Shown here in pieces: positions 46,391 to 57,747 of a stretch of 64,000 bases of DNA. Source of the DNA: Streptomyces sp. NBC_01197 (GTDB lineage Bacteria; Actinomycetota; Actinomycetes; Streptomycetales; Streptomycetaceae); NCBI RefSeq assembly GCF_036010505.1, contig NZ_CP108569.1, positions 1,986,001 to 2,050,000 of the forward strand, given 5' to 3'. The notes beneath the pieces were generated by a model, which saw nothing but the letters and a program-made list of their open reading frames with translations, made no database searches and was not told where the DNA came from. Made by a program: the position numbers and the translations under genes. The first letter of the stretch is position 1, and the number at the start of each line of letters is the position of its first letter.

Positions 46391-46396
46391 TAGGGT
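46391..46396 (+). promoter_or_regulatory. Candidate leaderless -10 of the S4-domain gene
   Basis: TAGGGT, with CGGGGT as a 6-base spacer, directly before ATG 46403, and no conventional ribosome site. The rest of the gap, 46240-46390, is AT-richer and contains TTGACT (46349-46354) and the inverted pair TGACT/AGTCA (46350-46354 and 46368-46372), possible promoter or operator elements. Confidence 0.4.
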
Positions 46397-46402
46397 CGGG
46401 GT

Positions 46403-46789
46403 ATGGCTGCTGAAGAGGGGACCGTACGGCTCGACACCTGGATCTGGTCGGTGCGGCTCACCAAGACGCGCTCGCAGGCCGCTGCCGCCTGCCGCGCCGG
46501 TCACGCCCGCCTCAACGGTGAGCGCGTCAAGCCGGCCCATGCGGTGCAGGCCGGAGACGAGGTGCGGCTGTTCCACGCGGGGCGTGAGCGGATCGTCGAG
46601 GTGTCGCGCCTGGTGCGCAAGCGGGTGGGGCCGCCGGTCGCGGCCGAGTGCTACGTGGACAACAGCCCGCCGCCCCCGCCCCGGGAGGCCGTTCTCGACA
46701 TCCCGGTACGCGACCGGGGTACGGGTCGACCGACGAAGCGGGACCGGCGTGAACTGGAGCAGCTGCGCGGGGAGATCGGACTGCGCTGA
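46403..46789 (+). CDS. S4-domain RNA-binding protein (Hsp15-like)
   Basis: A 128-aa protein. Residues 8-70 form an S4 RNA-binding domain (VRLDTWIWSVRLTKTRSQAAAACRAGHARLNGERVKPAHAV is its course, ending in GDEVRLFHAG). The C-terminal basic tail (RPTKRDRRELEQLRGEIG) matches Hsp15/HslR-type proteins, which bind stalled 50S subunits bearing peptidyl-tRNA. Length is typical. It is convergent with the permease gene 53 bp away. Confidence 0.9.
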   Translation: MAAEEGTVRLDTWIWSVRLTKTRSQAAAACRAGHARLNGERVKPAHAVQAGDEVRLFHAGRERIVEVSRLVRKRVGPPVAAECYVDNSPPPPPREAVLDIPVRDRGTGRPTKRDRRELEQLRGEIGLR

Positions 46790-46842
46790 CCGGTCCGGTG
46801 TGTGCGGAGAGGGCATTCGCTCCGGAGGGACCGCCCAGGGAC

Positions 46843-48099
46843 TCACACCCCGACGGCCCACAGTGCTCCCCACAGCGCGACGGTCGACACGGTCAGCGTC
46901 GCCGGTACAGTCAGCAGGCCGAGCCGGGTGAAGGTGCCGAGCCCGGGCTCCTGTCCGTACTCGTTCATGATCCGGCGCCACAGCAGCGTGGCCAGCGAGC
47001 CGACGTACGTCAGGTTCGGGCCGAGGTTCACGCCGATCAGCGCGGCGAGTACCGGTCCGGGCCCGGCGGGGCCGACGACCGGCAGCAGCGCCAGGATCGC
47101 CGGCAGGTTGTTGATGGCGTTGGCCAGGACGGCGGCGACCCCGGCCACCGCGAGCAGCGCGGGCAGTGAAGCGCCGCGGGGCAGCAAGTGCCCGATCCCG
47201 TCGCCGAGTCCGTTGTCGACGACAGCCCGCACGACGATCCCGAGCGCGAGCACGAACAGGCAGAAGAACGGGTTGGCGTCGCGCACCAGGCCCGTGACGG
47301 TGGTCCGTCGGCGGCGCAGCGCGCGGACCCCGAGCACCAGGACCCCGGCGAGTGCGGCCCAGACCGGTTCGGCGCCCGCGAAGGAGGTCACCACGAAGCC
47401 GACGAGCGTCAGACCGACCACCACCAGGGTGAACACCGGCGTCTCGGGCCGCTCGGCCGCGTCGGGCGGGTGCGCGGGTGCGGCCAGATCGGCCGCGAAG
47501 AACCGGCGGAACACGGCGTACTCGACCGCCACGGCGGCCAGCCACGGCACCGCCATCAGACCGGCGAACCGGGTGAAGGTCAGACCGCTCGCGGAGAACG
47601 CCAGCAGATTGGTCAGATTGGAGACCGGCAGCAGCAGGGAGCCCGAGTTGGCGAGGTGCGCGCATGCGTAGACATGGGGCCGCGGTCTCGCGCCGACCCG
47701 CGCGGCTGTCGCGAAGACGACCGGGGTGAGCAGTACCACGGTGGCGTCCAGGCTGAGCACCGCGGTGACCACGGCGGCGACCACGAAGACGCCACCGAGC
47801 AGCCGCACCGGCCGTCCGCCGCAGATCCGCGCGACCCAGTCGCCCAGGGCGTCGAACAGCCCGTCGTCGGCGCAGAGCTGGGAGAGCACCAGCACCGCGG
47901 CGAGGAAGGCCACCACGGGCAGCAGGGTGCGCGTCTGGTCCCACGCCTCGGACGGCGAGACCGCGCCCAGAGCCACCACAAGTGCCGCCGCGGGTACGGC
48001 GGCTGCCGCTTCCGGCCTGCCCTGGGGACGGGTCACGGCGAAGGCGAGTACGCCCAAGAGCGCCGCTACGGAGAGGATCTCGGCGGGGACGGTGTTCAG
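46843..48099 (-). CDS. ArsB/NhaD-type (SLC13-like) ion permease
   Basis: A transporter of about 418 aa with 10-12 hydrophobic helices of the ion-transporter superfamily: SQLCADDGLFDALGDWVAR, LDATVVLLTPVVFATAAR (the conserved D-T-V-L-L-T-P stretch), ANSGSLLLPVSNLTNLLAF, and the second repeat ANAINNLPAILALLPV. Such proteins move arsenite, sodium or dicarboxylates. The start is unusual: conserved sequence extends to LNTVPAEILSV, pointing to a CTG at 48099 with CGGAG 6 bases upstream; the nearest standard start, TTG 48057, would cut helix 1. No arsR or arsC is nearby. Confidence 0.85.
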   Translation of the reverse strand: MNTVPAEILSVAALLGVLAFAVTRPQGRPEAAAAVPAAALVVALGAVSPSEAWDQTRTLLPVVAFLAAVLVLSQLCADDGLFDALGDWVARICGGRPVRLLGGVFVVAAVVTAVLSLDATVVLLTPVVFATAARVGARPRPHVYACAHLANSGSLLLPVSNLTNLLAFSASGLTFTRFAGLMAVPWLAAVAVEYAVFRRFFAADLAAPAHPPDAAERPETPVFTLVVVGLTLVGFVVTSFAGAEPVWAALAGVLVLGVRALRRRRTTVTGLVRDANPFFCLFVLALGIVVRAVVDNGLGDGIGHLLPRGASLPALLAVAGVAAVLANAINNLPAILALLPVVGPAGPGPVLAALIGVNLGPNLTYVGSLATLLWRRIMNEYGQEPGLGTFTRLGLLTVPATLTVSTVALWGALWAVGV

Positions 48100-48158
48100 G
48101 GGGTGCTCCGTGGGGGAAGCGGGCCGGGGCCGCGCCCCGGACCTGCGTGTCCCATGAT

Positions 48159-48206
48159 GCCGGGGGGATGTGACCGCAGGCCGGGCCTGCGGTCACAACC
48201 CCCGGC
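48159..48206 (-). terminator. Very strong hairpin downstream of gatB
   Basis: TGTGACCGCAGG (48169-48180) pairs perfectly with CCTGCGGTCACA (48186-48197) around a 5-base loop, and the outer GCCGGGGG (48159-48166) with CCCCCGGC (48199-48206), about 20 bp in all with one small bulge. It isolates the gat operon from the permease gene. The rest of 48100-48256 shows nothing else. Confidence 0.85.
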
Positions 48207-48256
48207 GTCCGTGGAGCAGGGTCCGCGGCGCGGCCCCGAGACGGTGTGTGGGCGGG

Positions 48257-49765
48257 TCAGCCTTCGGCGCCGAGCTTCTCCAGGATCAGCTCGCGGACGC
48301 GCGCCGCGTCCGCCTGTCCCCGTGTCGCCTTCATGACCGCGCCGACGAGTGCACCGGCGGCGGCCACCTTGCCGCTGCGGATCTTGTCCGCGATCGCCGC
48401 GTTGCCAGCGATGGCCTCGTCCACGGCGGCGCCGAGCGCGCCGTCGTCGGAGACGACCTTCAGACCGCGCTTCTCGACGACCTCGTCAGGGCCGCCCTCA
48501 CCGGCGAGCACGCCGTCGATGACCTGGCGGGCCAGCTTGTCGTTGAGGTCGCCCGCCGCGACGAGCTCCGCCACCCGTGCGACCTGCTCCGGCGTGATGG
48601 GCAGTGCGGCGAGGTCACGGCCGGTCTCATTGGCATTCCGGGCCAGCTCGCCCATCCACCACTTGCGGGCCTGGTCGGACGGGGCTCCCGCGTCGATCGT
48701 GGCCAGAATCGGGCCGAGCGCACCGGCGTTGAGGATCGACTGCATGTCGAACTCGGTGACGCCCCACTCCTCGCGCAGCCGGTTGCGGCGTACGCGCGGC
48801 AGCTCGGGCAGCGCGCTCCGCAGCTCCTCGACCCAGTCGCGGGCGGGCGCTACGGGGACCAGGTCGGGCTCCGGGAAGTACCGGTAGTCCTCGGCGTTGT
48901 CCTTGATGCGGCCGGCCGTGGTGGAGCCGTCCTCCTCGTGGAAGTGCCGGGTCTCCTGCACGATCGAGCCGCCGGAGCTGAGCACCGCGGCGTGCCGCTG
49001 GATCTCGTAACGCGCGGCACGTTCGACCGAACGCAGCGAGTTGACGTTCTTCGTCTCGGAGCGCGTGCCGAGCTTCTCGACACCGTGCAGGCGCAGCGAC
49101 AGGTTGACGTCGCAGCGCATCTGGCCCATCTCCATCCGGGCCTCGGAGACGCCCAGCGCCTTGATCAGCTCGCGCAGCTCGGCGACGTACGCCTTGGCGA
49201 CCTCGGGGGCACGCTCGCCTGCTCCCTCGATCGGCTTGGTGACGATCTCGATGAGCGGAATGCCGGCGCGGTTGTAGTCGAGCAGCGAGTGCGACGCGCC
49301 GTGGATACGGCCGGTGGCGCCGCCGACATGCAGCGACTTGCCGGTGTCCTCCTCCATGTGGGCGCGCTCGATCTGCACCCGGAAGGTCTCGCCGTCCTCC
49401 AGCTGGACGTCCAGATAGCCGTCGAAGGCGATCGGCTCGTCGTACTGCGAGGTCTGGAAGTTCTTCGGCATGTCCGGATAGAAGTAGTTCTTCCGGGCGA
49501 AGCGGCACCACTCGGCGATCTCGCAGTTCAGCGCGAGACCGATCTTGATGGCCGACTCGACGCCGATCGCGTTGACGACGGGCAGCGAGCCGGGCAGGCC
49601 CAGACAGGTGGGGCAGGTCTGCGAGTTGGGCTCGGCACCCAGCTCGGTGGAGCAGCCGCAGAACATCTTGGTCCTGGTGCCGAGCTCGACATGGACCTCC
49701 AGGCCCATGACGGGGTCGTACGTCGCGAGAGCTTCCTCGTACGACGCGAGTTCAGTGACGGTCAC
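48257..49765 (-). CDS. gatB: Asp-tRNA(Asn)/Glu-tRNA(Gln) amidotransferase subunit B
   Basis: A 502-aa subunit that binds misacylated tRNA and activates its carboxyl with ATP so that GatA ammonia can be used. Signature [34 protein letters not shown] and the kinase-like loop [16 protein letters not shown] are present; the C-terminal YqeY-like tail domain (about 355-502) is intact. It follows gatA and a small membrane-protein gene on the same strand and ends before a strong terminator. Confidence 0.97.
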   Translation of the reverse strand: MTVTELASYEEALATYDPVMGLEVHVELGTRTKMFCGCSTELGAEPNSQTCPTCLGLPGSLPVVNAIGVESAIKIGLALNCEIAEWCRFARKNYFYPDMPKNFQTSQYDEPIAFDGYLDVQLEDGETFRVQIERAHMEEDTGKSLHVGGATGRIHGASHSLLDYNRAGIPLIEIVTKPIEGAGERAPEVAKAYVAELRELIKALGVSEARMEMGQMRCDVNLSLRLHGVEKLGTRSETKNVNSLRSVERAARYEIQRHAAVLSSGGSIVQETRHFHEEDGSTTAGRIKDNAEDYRYFPEPDLVPVAPARDWVEELRSALPELPRVRRNRLREEWGVTEFDMQSILNAGALGPILATIDAGAPSDQARKWWMGELARNANETGRDLAALPITPEQVARVAELVAAGDLNDKLARQVIDGVLAGEGGPDEVVEKRGLKVVSDDGALGAAVDEAIAGNAAIADKIRSGKVAAAGALVGAVMKATRGQADAARVRELILEKLGAEG

Positions 49766-49781
49766 GATGAGACTTTCCCTC

Positions 49782-50021
49782 TCAGCCCAGCAGGACGTCG
49801 TCGTCGCCCAGGCGCTTCAGCTCGCGTACGAGCAGAGCGATGCCGGTGGCGATGGCGGCTGCGGAGACGACGGCGTCGACCAGACGGAGCGTGTCGTTCT
49901 CGGTGCGGGCCTTCTTGCCCTGCTTGATCACGTTCAGCGCACCGAAGGCGGTGGTTCCGATGGACAGGTACGTACCGGCCTTGGACTTCTTGAATCCCTT
50001 GGCCTTGCTCACAGCACTCAC
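49782..50021 (-). CDS. Small membrane protein between gatA and gatB
   Basis: A 79-aa protein with one or two hydrophobic helices ([17 protein letters not shown] and [15 protein letters not shown]) and a lysine-rich N-terminus ([12 protein letters not shown]). GTG at 50021 overlaps the gatA stop (GTGA), and gatB starts 16 bp downstream, so it is embedded in the operon. No function is known to me; whether it relates to the amidotransferase is unknown. Confidence 0.8.
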   Translation of the reverse strand: MSAVSKAKGFKKSKAGTYLSIGTTAFGALNVIKQGKKARTENDTLRLVDAVVSAAAIATGIALLVRELKRLGDDDVLLG

Positions 50022-51517
50022 AACGACGGAGCCTCCTCAAGCAGCGGGTGTCCCCACCTTTCCACGAAGGCGGCCTCGACGGCAGCTCCGACCTTGTACA
50101 GCCGGTCGTCCTTCATGGCGGGGGCGATGATCTGCAGGCCGACCGGCAGTCCGTCCTCCGGGGCCAGACCGCAGGGCAGCGACATGGCGGAGTTTCCGGC
50201 CAGGTTGGTCGGAATGGTGCACAGGTCGGCCAGGTACATCGCCATCGGGTCGTCGGCGCGCTCACCGATCGGGAAGGCGGTGGTGGGCGTGGTCGGCGAG
50301 ACGATGACGTCAACCTGCCCGAATGCCGTCTCGAAGTCCCGCGTGATGAGCGTGCGGACCTTCTGGGCGCTGCCGTAGTACGCGTCGTAGTAGCCGGAGC
50401 TGAGCGCGTACGTACCGAGGATGATGCGGCGCTTGACCTCGTCGCCGAAACCGGCCTCGCGGGAGAGGGCGGTGACGTCCTCGGCCGACTTCGTGCCGTC
50501 GTCGCCGACCCGCAGGCCGTACCGCATGGCGTCGAAGCGGGCCAGGTTGGAGCTGCACTCCGAGGGGGCGATCAGGTAGTACGCGGAGAGCGCCAGGTCG
50601 AAGGAGGGGCAGTCCAGTTCCACGATCTCGGCGCCGAGCCCCCTGAGGAGCTCGACCGACTCGTCGAAGCGCTGGATGACACCGGCCTGATAGCCCTCGC
50701 CGCGGAACTGCTTGACGACACCGACGCGCAGCCCGGCGACCGAGCCGTTGCGGGCGGCCTCGACGACCGGCGGGACCGGGGCGTCGATGGAGGTCGAGTC
50801 CAGCGGGTCGTGCCCGGCGATGGCCTCGTGCAGAAGGGCCGCGTCCAGGACCGTACGGGCGCAGGGGCCGCCCTGGTCGAGGGAGGACGAGAACGCCACC
50901 ATGCCGTAGCGGGACACCCCGCCGTAGGTCGGCTTGACGCCGACGGTGCCGGTGACGGCGGCGGGCTGGCGGATGGAGCCGCCGGTATCCGTACCGATGG
51001 CCAGAGGGGCCTCGTACGCCGCCAGCGCGGCGGACGAGCCGCCGCCGGAGCCGCCGGGGATCCGGGAGAGGTCCCAGGGGTTGCCGGTGGGCCCGTACGC
51101 GCTGTTCTCGGTCGAGGACCCCATGGCGAACTCGTCCATGTTGGTCTTGCCGAGGATGACGACGTCGGCGGCCTTGAGGCGCTTGGTGACGGTCGCGTCG
51201 TACGGCGGGAGCCAGCCTTCGAGGATCTTGGAGCCGACGGTGGTCGGGACGCCCTCGGTGGTGAAGATGTCCTTCAGCGCCAGGGGTACACCGGCCAGCG
51301 GTCCGAGCTTCTCACCGTTCGCGCGCTTGGCGTCGACCGCGCGGGCCTGCGCGAGCGCGCCCTCACGGTCGACGTGCAGGAAGGCGTTGACCTTCTCATC
51401 GACGGCCGCGATCCGGGCCAGATGCGCCTCGGTGACCTCGACGGCCGTGAGCTCGCCGGAAGCGATCTTCCCGGCGATCTCGGCGGCGGTGAGCTTGATG
51501 ATGTTGATGTCCGTCAT
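50018..51517 (-). CDS. gatA: Asp-tRNA(Asn)/Glu-tRNA(Gln) amidotransferase subunit A
   Basis: A 499-aa glutaminase of the amidase-signature family, releasing ammonia for the tRNA-bound Glu or Asp. Lys82 (PLALKDIF), cis-Ser157 ([10 protein letters not shown]) and nucleophile Ser181 ([10 protein letters not shown]) are in place. It starts 3 bp after gatC. Comparison with the 403-aa amidase earlier in the window shows the extra N-terminal helices of true GatA. Confidence 0.97.
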   Translation of the reverse strand: MTDINIIKLTAAEIAGKIASGELTAVEVTEAHLARIAAVDEKVNAFLHVDREGALAQARAVDAKRANGEKLGPLAGVPLALKDIFTTEGVPTTVGSKILEGWLPPYDATVTKRLKAADVVILGKTNMDEFAMGSSTENSAYGPTGNPWDLSRIPGGSGGGSSAALAAYEAPLAIGTDTGGSIRQPAAVTGTVGVKPTYGGVSRYGMVAFSSSLDQGGPCARTVLDAALLHEAIAGHDPLDSTSIDAPVPPVVEAARNGSVAGLRVGVVKQFRGEGYQAGVIQRFDESVELLRGLGAEIVELDCPSFDLALSAYYLIAPSECSSNLARFDAMRYGLRVGDDGTKSAEDVTALSREAGFGDEVKRRIILGTYALSSGYYDAYYGSAQKVRTLITRDFETAFGQVDVIVSPTTPTTAFPIGERADDPMAMYLADLCTIPTNLAGNSAMSLPCGLAPEDGLPVGLQIIAPAMKDDRLYKVGAAVEAAFVERWGHPLLEEAPSL

Positions 51518-51520
51518 GGC

Positions 51521-51817
51521 TTAGTCCTCCCCCAGGATCTGCGGCACCTTGAAACGCCGCTGCTCCTGGGCTGGGGCGCCGGAGAGGGCCTGCTCCGGGG
51601 TGAACGACGGACGGACCTCGTCCGCGCGCATGACATTCGTCAGCGGCAGCGGGTGGGAGGTCGGCGGTACGTCTTGGTCGGCAACCTCGGATACGCGGGC
51701 GACCGCGCCGAGAATGTCGTCGAGCTGTCCGGCGAAGTGGTCGAGCTCTTCGTCCTTCAGCTCCAGACGTGCCAGCCGTGCGAGGTGGGCGACCTCCTCG
51801 CGCGTGATGCCAGGCAT
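51521..51817 (-). CDS. gatC: Asp-tRNA(Asn)/Glu-tRNA(Gln) amidotransferase subunit C
   Basis: A 98-aa subunit that clamps GatA and GatB together. [24 protein letters not shown] (helical part), then the extended [19 protein letters not shown] and [15 protein letters not shown] tail, are the family's pattern. First gene of gatC-gatA-orf-gatB; GAGGAT lies 7 bases before the ATG. Confidence 0.96.
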   Translation of the reverse strand: MPGITREEVAHLARLARLELKDEELDHFAGQLDDILGAVARVSEVADQDVPPTSHPLPLTNVMRADEVRPSFTPEQALSGAPAQEQRRFKVPQILGED

Positions 51818-51970
51818 GCAGCGATCCTCAGGGGTGAGTGTGTGGATTTTGGCCCAATCCTATGGGGCCGGGGGCCGTGGCCACTAAACGGTTTCACCGG
51901 GGACGGCTGCGGAGACGGATCCGCGCTACGGAAAGCCGGGCGCGGGGCCGGGTTACGGGCGCGGGCCCGG

Positions 51971-54136
51971 TTACGGACGCTGCTCCTGCTGCGGCCCCGG
52001 CCGGCTGTGCAGCACCACCTGCCCGGACGGCAGCTTCTCCTTCTCCGCCGCGGCCGCAGCCGCGAGCTCCGCCGGCCGCTGCCATCCCCGGGAGCCCCGG
52101 GCCAGCAGCCACGCCGTCGCCTCGTGCGGCGGCATCGCCGCCGCCACCAGCCAGCCCTGTACCGCGTCGCAGCCCAGATCGCGGAGCCGCTCCCAGGTCT
52201 CGTCGTCCTCGACGCCCTCGGCCACGACGATCAGGCCGAGCGAGTGGGCCAGGTCGACCGTGCAGCGGACGATCTCGGCGTCCTCGTTGTCCACCGCGAG
52301 CCGGGCCACGAACGACCGGTCGATCTTCAGCTCGCTCACCGGCAGCCGCCGAAGGTGGACCAGTGACGAGTACCCCGTGCCGAAGTCGTCCAGCGACATC
52401 TTCACGCCGTGTGCGGTCAGCCCGGCGAGGGTGTCGGCGGCCCGCTGCGGGTCCTCCAGCAGGACGTGCTCGGTTATCTCCAGCTGGAGGGCGCCCGGCG
52501 GCACCCCGTGCCTGGCCAGCCGGGCCGCCACCGCGCCGGCAAAGCCGGGGGTGTGCACATCTCGCGGCGAGACGTTGACCGCCACCGGGACCTTCAGGCC
52601 CTGGAGGCGCCACTTGGCGACCTGGGCCAGGGCCGTTTCCAGGACGTACTCGGTGAGATGCGGCATCAGCCCGGACGACTCGGCGATGGCGATGAACTCG
52701 TCCGGGGGGACCCTGCCGCGCTCCGGGTGCACCCAGCGGACCAGCGCCTCAAGACCCGCCACCTGTCCGTCGAACCGGACCTTCGGCTGGTAGTGCAGCT
52801 CCACATCGCCCGCGTCGAGAGCGCGCCTCAGATCGCCGAGCAGCCCGAGCCGGTCGGGGGTGTTGGAGTCCCGCTTGGACTCGTACACCTCCACACCCGT
52901 GCGGTCCCGCTTGGCCTGGTACATCGCCACATCGGCGCGCTGGAGCAGCCCCTCGGCGTCCAGCGCGTGGTCGGGGAAGACCGAGACGCCGGCGCTCGCC
53001 TCCAGCACCAGCGTCAGTCCGTCGAGGTCGAGCGGGGAGCCCAGTTCGGCCACCAGGTGGCGCGCGATGCGCATCACGCTCGTCGCCGAGTCGGCCGCCG
53101 GGAGCAGTACGGCGAACTCGTCGCCACCGAGGCGGGCGACCTCGGCGCCGCGCGGCAGTGCGAACCGCAGTCGTTCCGCTATCTGCAACAGCAGCCGGTC
53201 GCCCGCGAGATGCCCGAGCGTGTCATTGACCGAGCGGAACCGGTCGAGGTCGATCAGCACCAGGGACGATCTGAATCCGCCGTTCTCCGCCTCCGCCAGC
53301 GCGGCCCAGGTCCGCTCCAGCAGCCACTGGCGGTTGGGCAGTCCGGTCAGCGGGTCGCGCAGCTGCTCCTCCGCGCGGGCCCTGGCGATCCACAGTGTGG
53401 AGTCCAGAGCGATCAGCGGCACCGCGAAGAGCGGCAGCAGCAGCGGCAGGGACACCGCGACCACGCAGATCAGCGGGGCGATCCCGAGCAGCGCGACGCC
53501 GACGAGCCCTTGCCTGACCAGTGCCGTACGGGCGACCGTCGGCAGCCCGCGCCTGGGCGGTGCCGCTGCGGACCAGAGCAGCATCCGCGCGACGAGCAGA
53601 TAAACGGCGGCCGCCAGCACGATCTCCGCCGCGGAACCGATCCCCCAGTGGAGTGGCTGCCAGGGGTGCTCGACCGTCGGAGTCTCGCCGAACGCGGCGA
53701 GGATGAGGGCGGCGGCGCCGAGTCCCAGGATGTCGGCCGCACCGTGCAGCAGCCCCTGCCGCCAGCGGCGGCTGCGGGCAGTCCCCACGAGGACGACGAC
53801 GGCCAGGCTGACCAGCGCCGCGGGAAGCCAGCCGTACAGCAGCAGGACGGCGAGGGTGAGAGCAGCACCGGAGCCGGTACCGCCCCACCAGCGGTCGCGG
53901 CCGAGCGCGACCAGATGGCCCACGATGATGCCGGTGAGGACGGCGAGCGCCCAGCCCACCGTGCCGTCGGGGAACAGTGCGCGGCCGTCCCTCACGGCAC
54001 CTAACAATCCGGTCACCAGGACGACTGCGGCCAGTCCCACGACGAACGGGAAGGCGGGCAGCCTCGCCACGGAGTGAGCGAACTGCGCGAACCCGCGCCC
54101 CCGCGACTCCGGATCGGCGCTCTCGGTCGGTTTCAT
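51971..54136 (-). CDS. rmdB: Membrane GGDEF-EAL cyclic-di-GMP enzyme
   Basis: A 721-aa protein: about 7 hydrophobic helices (30-250), a GGDEF domain with RLGGDEF (335-341) and an intact EAL domain (463-720): GLEALVRW, NVSPRD, LEITEHV, SLDDFGTGYSS, LKIDRSFV and VVAEGVED are all conserved, so phosphodiesterase activity is expected. Its place beside gat genes and ligA matches what I recall for Streptomyces rmdB, a phosphodiesterase influencing development. ATG at 54136 (MKPTES) has GAGAGGGA about 6 bases upstream and is preferred to 54151. The 3-prime end lies 153 bp after gatC's start, on the same strand. Confidence 0.9.
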   Translation of the reverse strand: MKPTESADPESRGRGFAQFAHSVARLPAFPFVVGLAAVVLVTGLLGAVRDGRALFPDGTVGWALAVLTGIIVGHLVALGRDRWWGGTGSGAALTLAVLLLYGWLPAALVSLAVVVLVGTARSRRWRQGLLHGAADILGLGAAALILAAFGETPTVEHPWQPLHWGIGSAAEIVLAAAVYLLVARMLLWSAAAPPRRGLPTVARTALVRQGLVGVALLGIAPLICVVAVSLPLLLPLFAVPLIALDSTLWIARARAEEQLRDPLTGLPNRQWLLERTWAALAEAENGGFRSSLVLIDLDRFRSVNDTLGHLAGDRLLLQIAERLRFALPRGAEVARLGGDEFAVLLPAADSATSVMRIARHLVAELGSPLDLDGLTLVLEASAGVSVFPDHALDAEGLLQRADVAMYQAKRDRTGVEVYESKRDSNTPDRLGLLGDLRRALDAGDVELHYQPKVRFDGQVAGLEALVRWVHPERGRVPPDEFIAIAESSGLMPHLTEYVLETALAQVAKWRLQGLKVPVAVNVSPRDVHTPGFAGAVAARLARHGVPPGALQLEITEHVLLEDPQRAADTLAGLTAHGVKMSLDDFGTGYSSLVHLRRLPVSELKIDRSFVARLAVDNEDAEIVRCTVDLAHSLGLIVVAEGVEDDETWERLRDLGCDAVQGWLVAAAMPPHEATAWLLARGSRGWQRPAELAAAAAAEKEKLPSGQVVLHSRPGPQQEQRP

Positions 54137-54393
54137 GCCCGTCCCTCTCACAGCCGGCAGTGCCCGTGCACGTGATGGCCCGCTGTCATGCCGTCACGAC
54201 TCATATCTTGTCCCGGACTCGGGAAGAAACTCCAGAGGAAGAATCTCCAGACGAGCAGGGCAGACCCATTGCAGCCGTGCGGGACGGGCGCATCCTTCAA
54301 CAGTAGGCCGCAGAAGGGCCTGAGGGCAGCGCTCCGCAGGTCTTGCCCGAATGCGACCCGACCGTCCCGAACCATCTGCTATGGGCCGAACGG

Positions 54394-54416
54394 GTGAGCT
54401 TGGACCCACCGCTCAC
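54394..54416 (-). terminator. Hairpin downstream of ligA
   Basis: GTGAGC (54394-54399) pairs with GCTCAC (54411-54416), extended by GG/CC outside a bulged A. It lies 15 bp after the ligA stop. The rest of 54137-54393 holds the rmdB promoter and a 15-bp imperfect tandem repeat (54223-54252); no gene is seen. Confidence 0.5.
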
Positions 54417-54430
54417 ACCCGCTCCCCCCG

Positions 54431-56644
<2,214 letters not shown>

Positions 56645-57649
56645 CTACTCAGGGTTGTCAGCGAGTGACCTCGCCGCGCGGGCGCAGTGGGCGAGCGCCG
56701 TGCGGGCATACCCGGGTGAAGCGCCCGCGAGCCCGCACGCCGGGGTGAGCACCAGCGACTCGGCGAGAGTCCCCGGATTCAGCCCCAGCCTGCGCCACAG
56801 CGTCCTGACACCCATGACGCTACCGGCAGGGTCCGACAATGCGGCGTCGGTGCCGGGCACCACACCGGCGAAGAGCCGGGTACCGCCCTCCACAGCCTCG
56901 CCGACGGCCTCCTCATCACGCTCGGTGAGGAGGCTGAAATCGAACGAGACACCTGCCGCACCGGCCCGCCGCAGCAGGGCGAACGGCACGCCGGGCGCAC
57001 AGGAGTGCACGATCGCAGGTCCGTCGCCGACCGCCATCACGTCCCGCAGCGTGCCTTCGATCACCTGCCTGTCCACGGCCCGGTGTGTCCGGTAGCCGCT
57101 GGCGGTCCTGATCTGTCCGCGCAGTACGGAGACGAGTGAGGGCTCGTCGAGCTGGAGCACGACCTGTGCGCCGGGCACCCGCCGCCGCACATCGGCGAGG
57201 TGGCCTCGCAGTCCCTCGGCGAGCGAAGCCGCGAGGTCACGGCAGGCCCCGGGGTCCCCGAGCGCGGCCTCACCGCCCCGCAGTTCGAGCCCGGCGGCCA
57301 GCGTCCAGGGGCCGACCGCCTGGACCTTGAGCGGCCCCTCGTACCCCTGGGTGAACTCCTCCAGCGCGTCAAGGTCCTCGCCGAGCCAGGAACGTGCACG
57401 CCGGGTATCACGTCCGGGCCGGTCGCTCACCCGCCAGCCGCTGGGCTCCACATGCGCGTACATCTCGACGAGCATCCCGAGGGTGCGTCCGAGCATGTCG
57501 GCGCCGGGCCCGCGCGCCGGCAGCTCCGGAAGAAAGGGGAAGTCCTCGAAGGACCCGGTGACGGTTTTCGCACTCTTCCGCGCGTCGCCGCCCGGCATGG
57601 ACCCGATCCCGGTGGCAGGACCCCAACTGAACTTGCTGTTCTCGCTCAC
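56645..57649 (-). CDS. Cobalamin-independent methionine synthase family protein (MetE C-terminal-like)
   Basis: A 334-aa protein with the UROD/MetE barrel of the MetE C-terminal half and no N-terminal half, under half the length of full MetE. Potential zinc ligands are the His and Cys in IVHSCAPGVPF and the Cys in LTPACGLAG, with a Gln/Asp/Glu strand LQLDEPSL. It may transfer methyl groups to homocysteine from another donor, like archaeal core MetE proteins, or have another thiol substrate. GTG at 57649 has no ribosome site; TACCCT lies 6 bases upstream (57661-57656), so the message may be leaderless. Confidence 0.85.
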   Translation of the reverse strand: MSENSKFSWGPATGIGSMPGGDARKSAKTVTGSFEDFPFLPELPARGPGADMLGRTLGMLVEMYAHVEPSGWRVSDRPGRDTRRARSWLGEDLDALEEFTQGYEGPLKVQAVGPWTLAAGLELRGGEAALGDPGACRDLAASLAEGLRGHLADVRRRVPGAQVVLQLDEPSLVSVLRGQIRTASGYRTHRAVDRQVIEGTLRDVMAVGDGPAIVHSCAPGVPFALLRRAGAAGVSFDFSLLTERDEEAVGEAVEGGTRLFAGVVPGTDAALSDPAGSVMGVRTLWRRLGLNPGTLAESLVLTPACGLAGASPGYARTALAHCARAARSLADNPE

Positions 57650-57655
57650 CCTCGA

Positions 57656-57661
57656 AGGGTA
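57656..57661 (-). promoter_or_regulatory. Candidate leaderless -10 of the MetE-like gene
   Basis: TACCCT on the minus strand, ending 6 bases before the GTG start, with no ribosome site. Confidence 0.35.
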
Positions 57662-57747
57662 CGAGAGGGCCCGGACGGAACCGGGGCGGCCCGGGCGGTG
57701 TATGTATCGGTGAAGACCATCGCGGACGGACTTCGAGGGGGAGACCG

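Noticed and set aside
54152..54393. BldD-type operator upstream of rmdB
   Set aside because: Only isolated half-sites such as GTCAC were found; no inverted pair with correct spacing could be supported.
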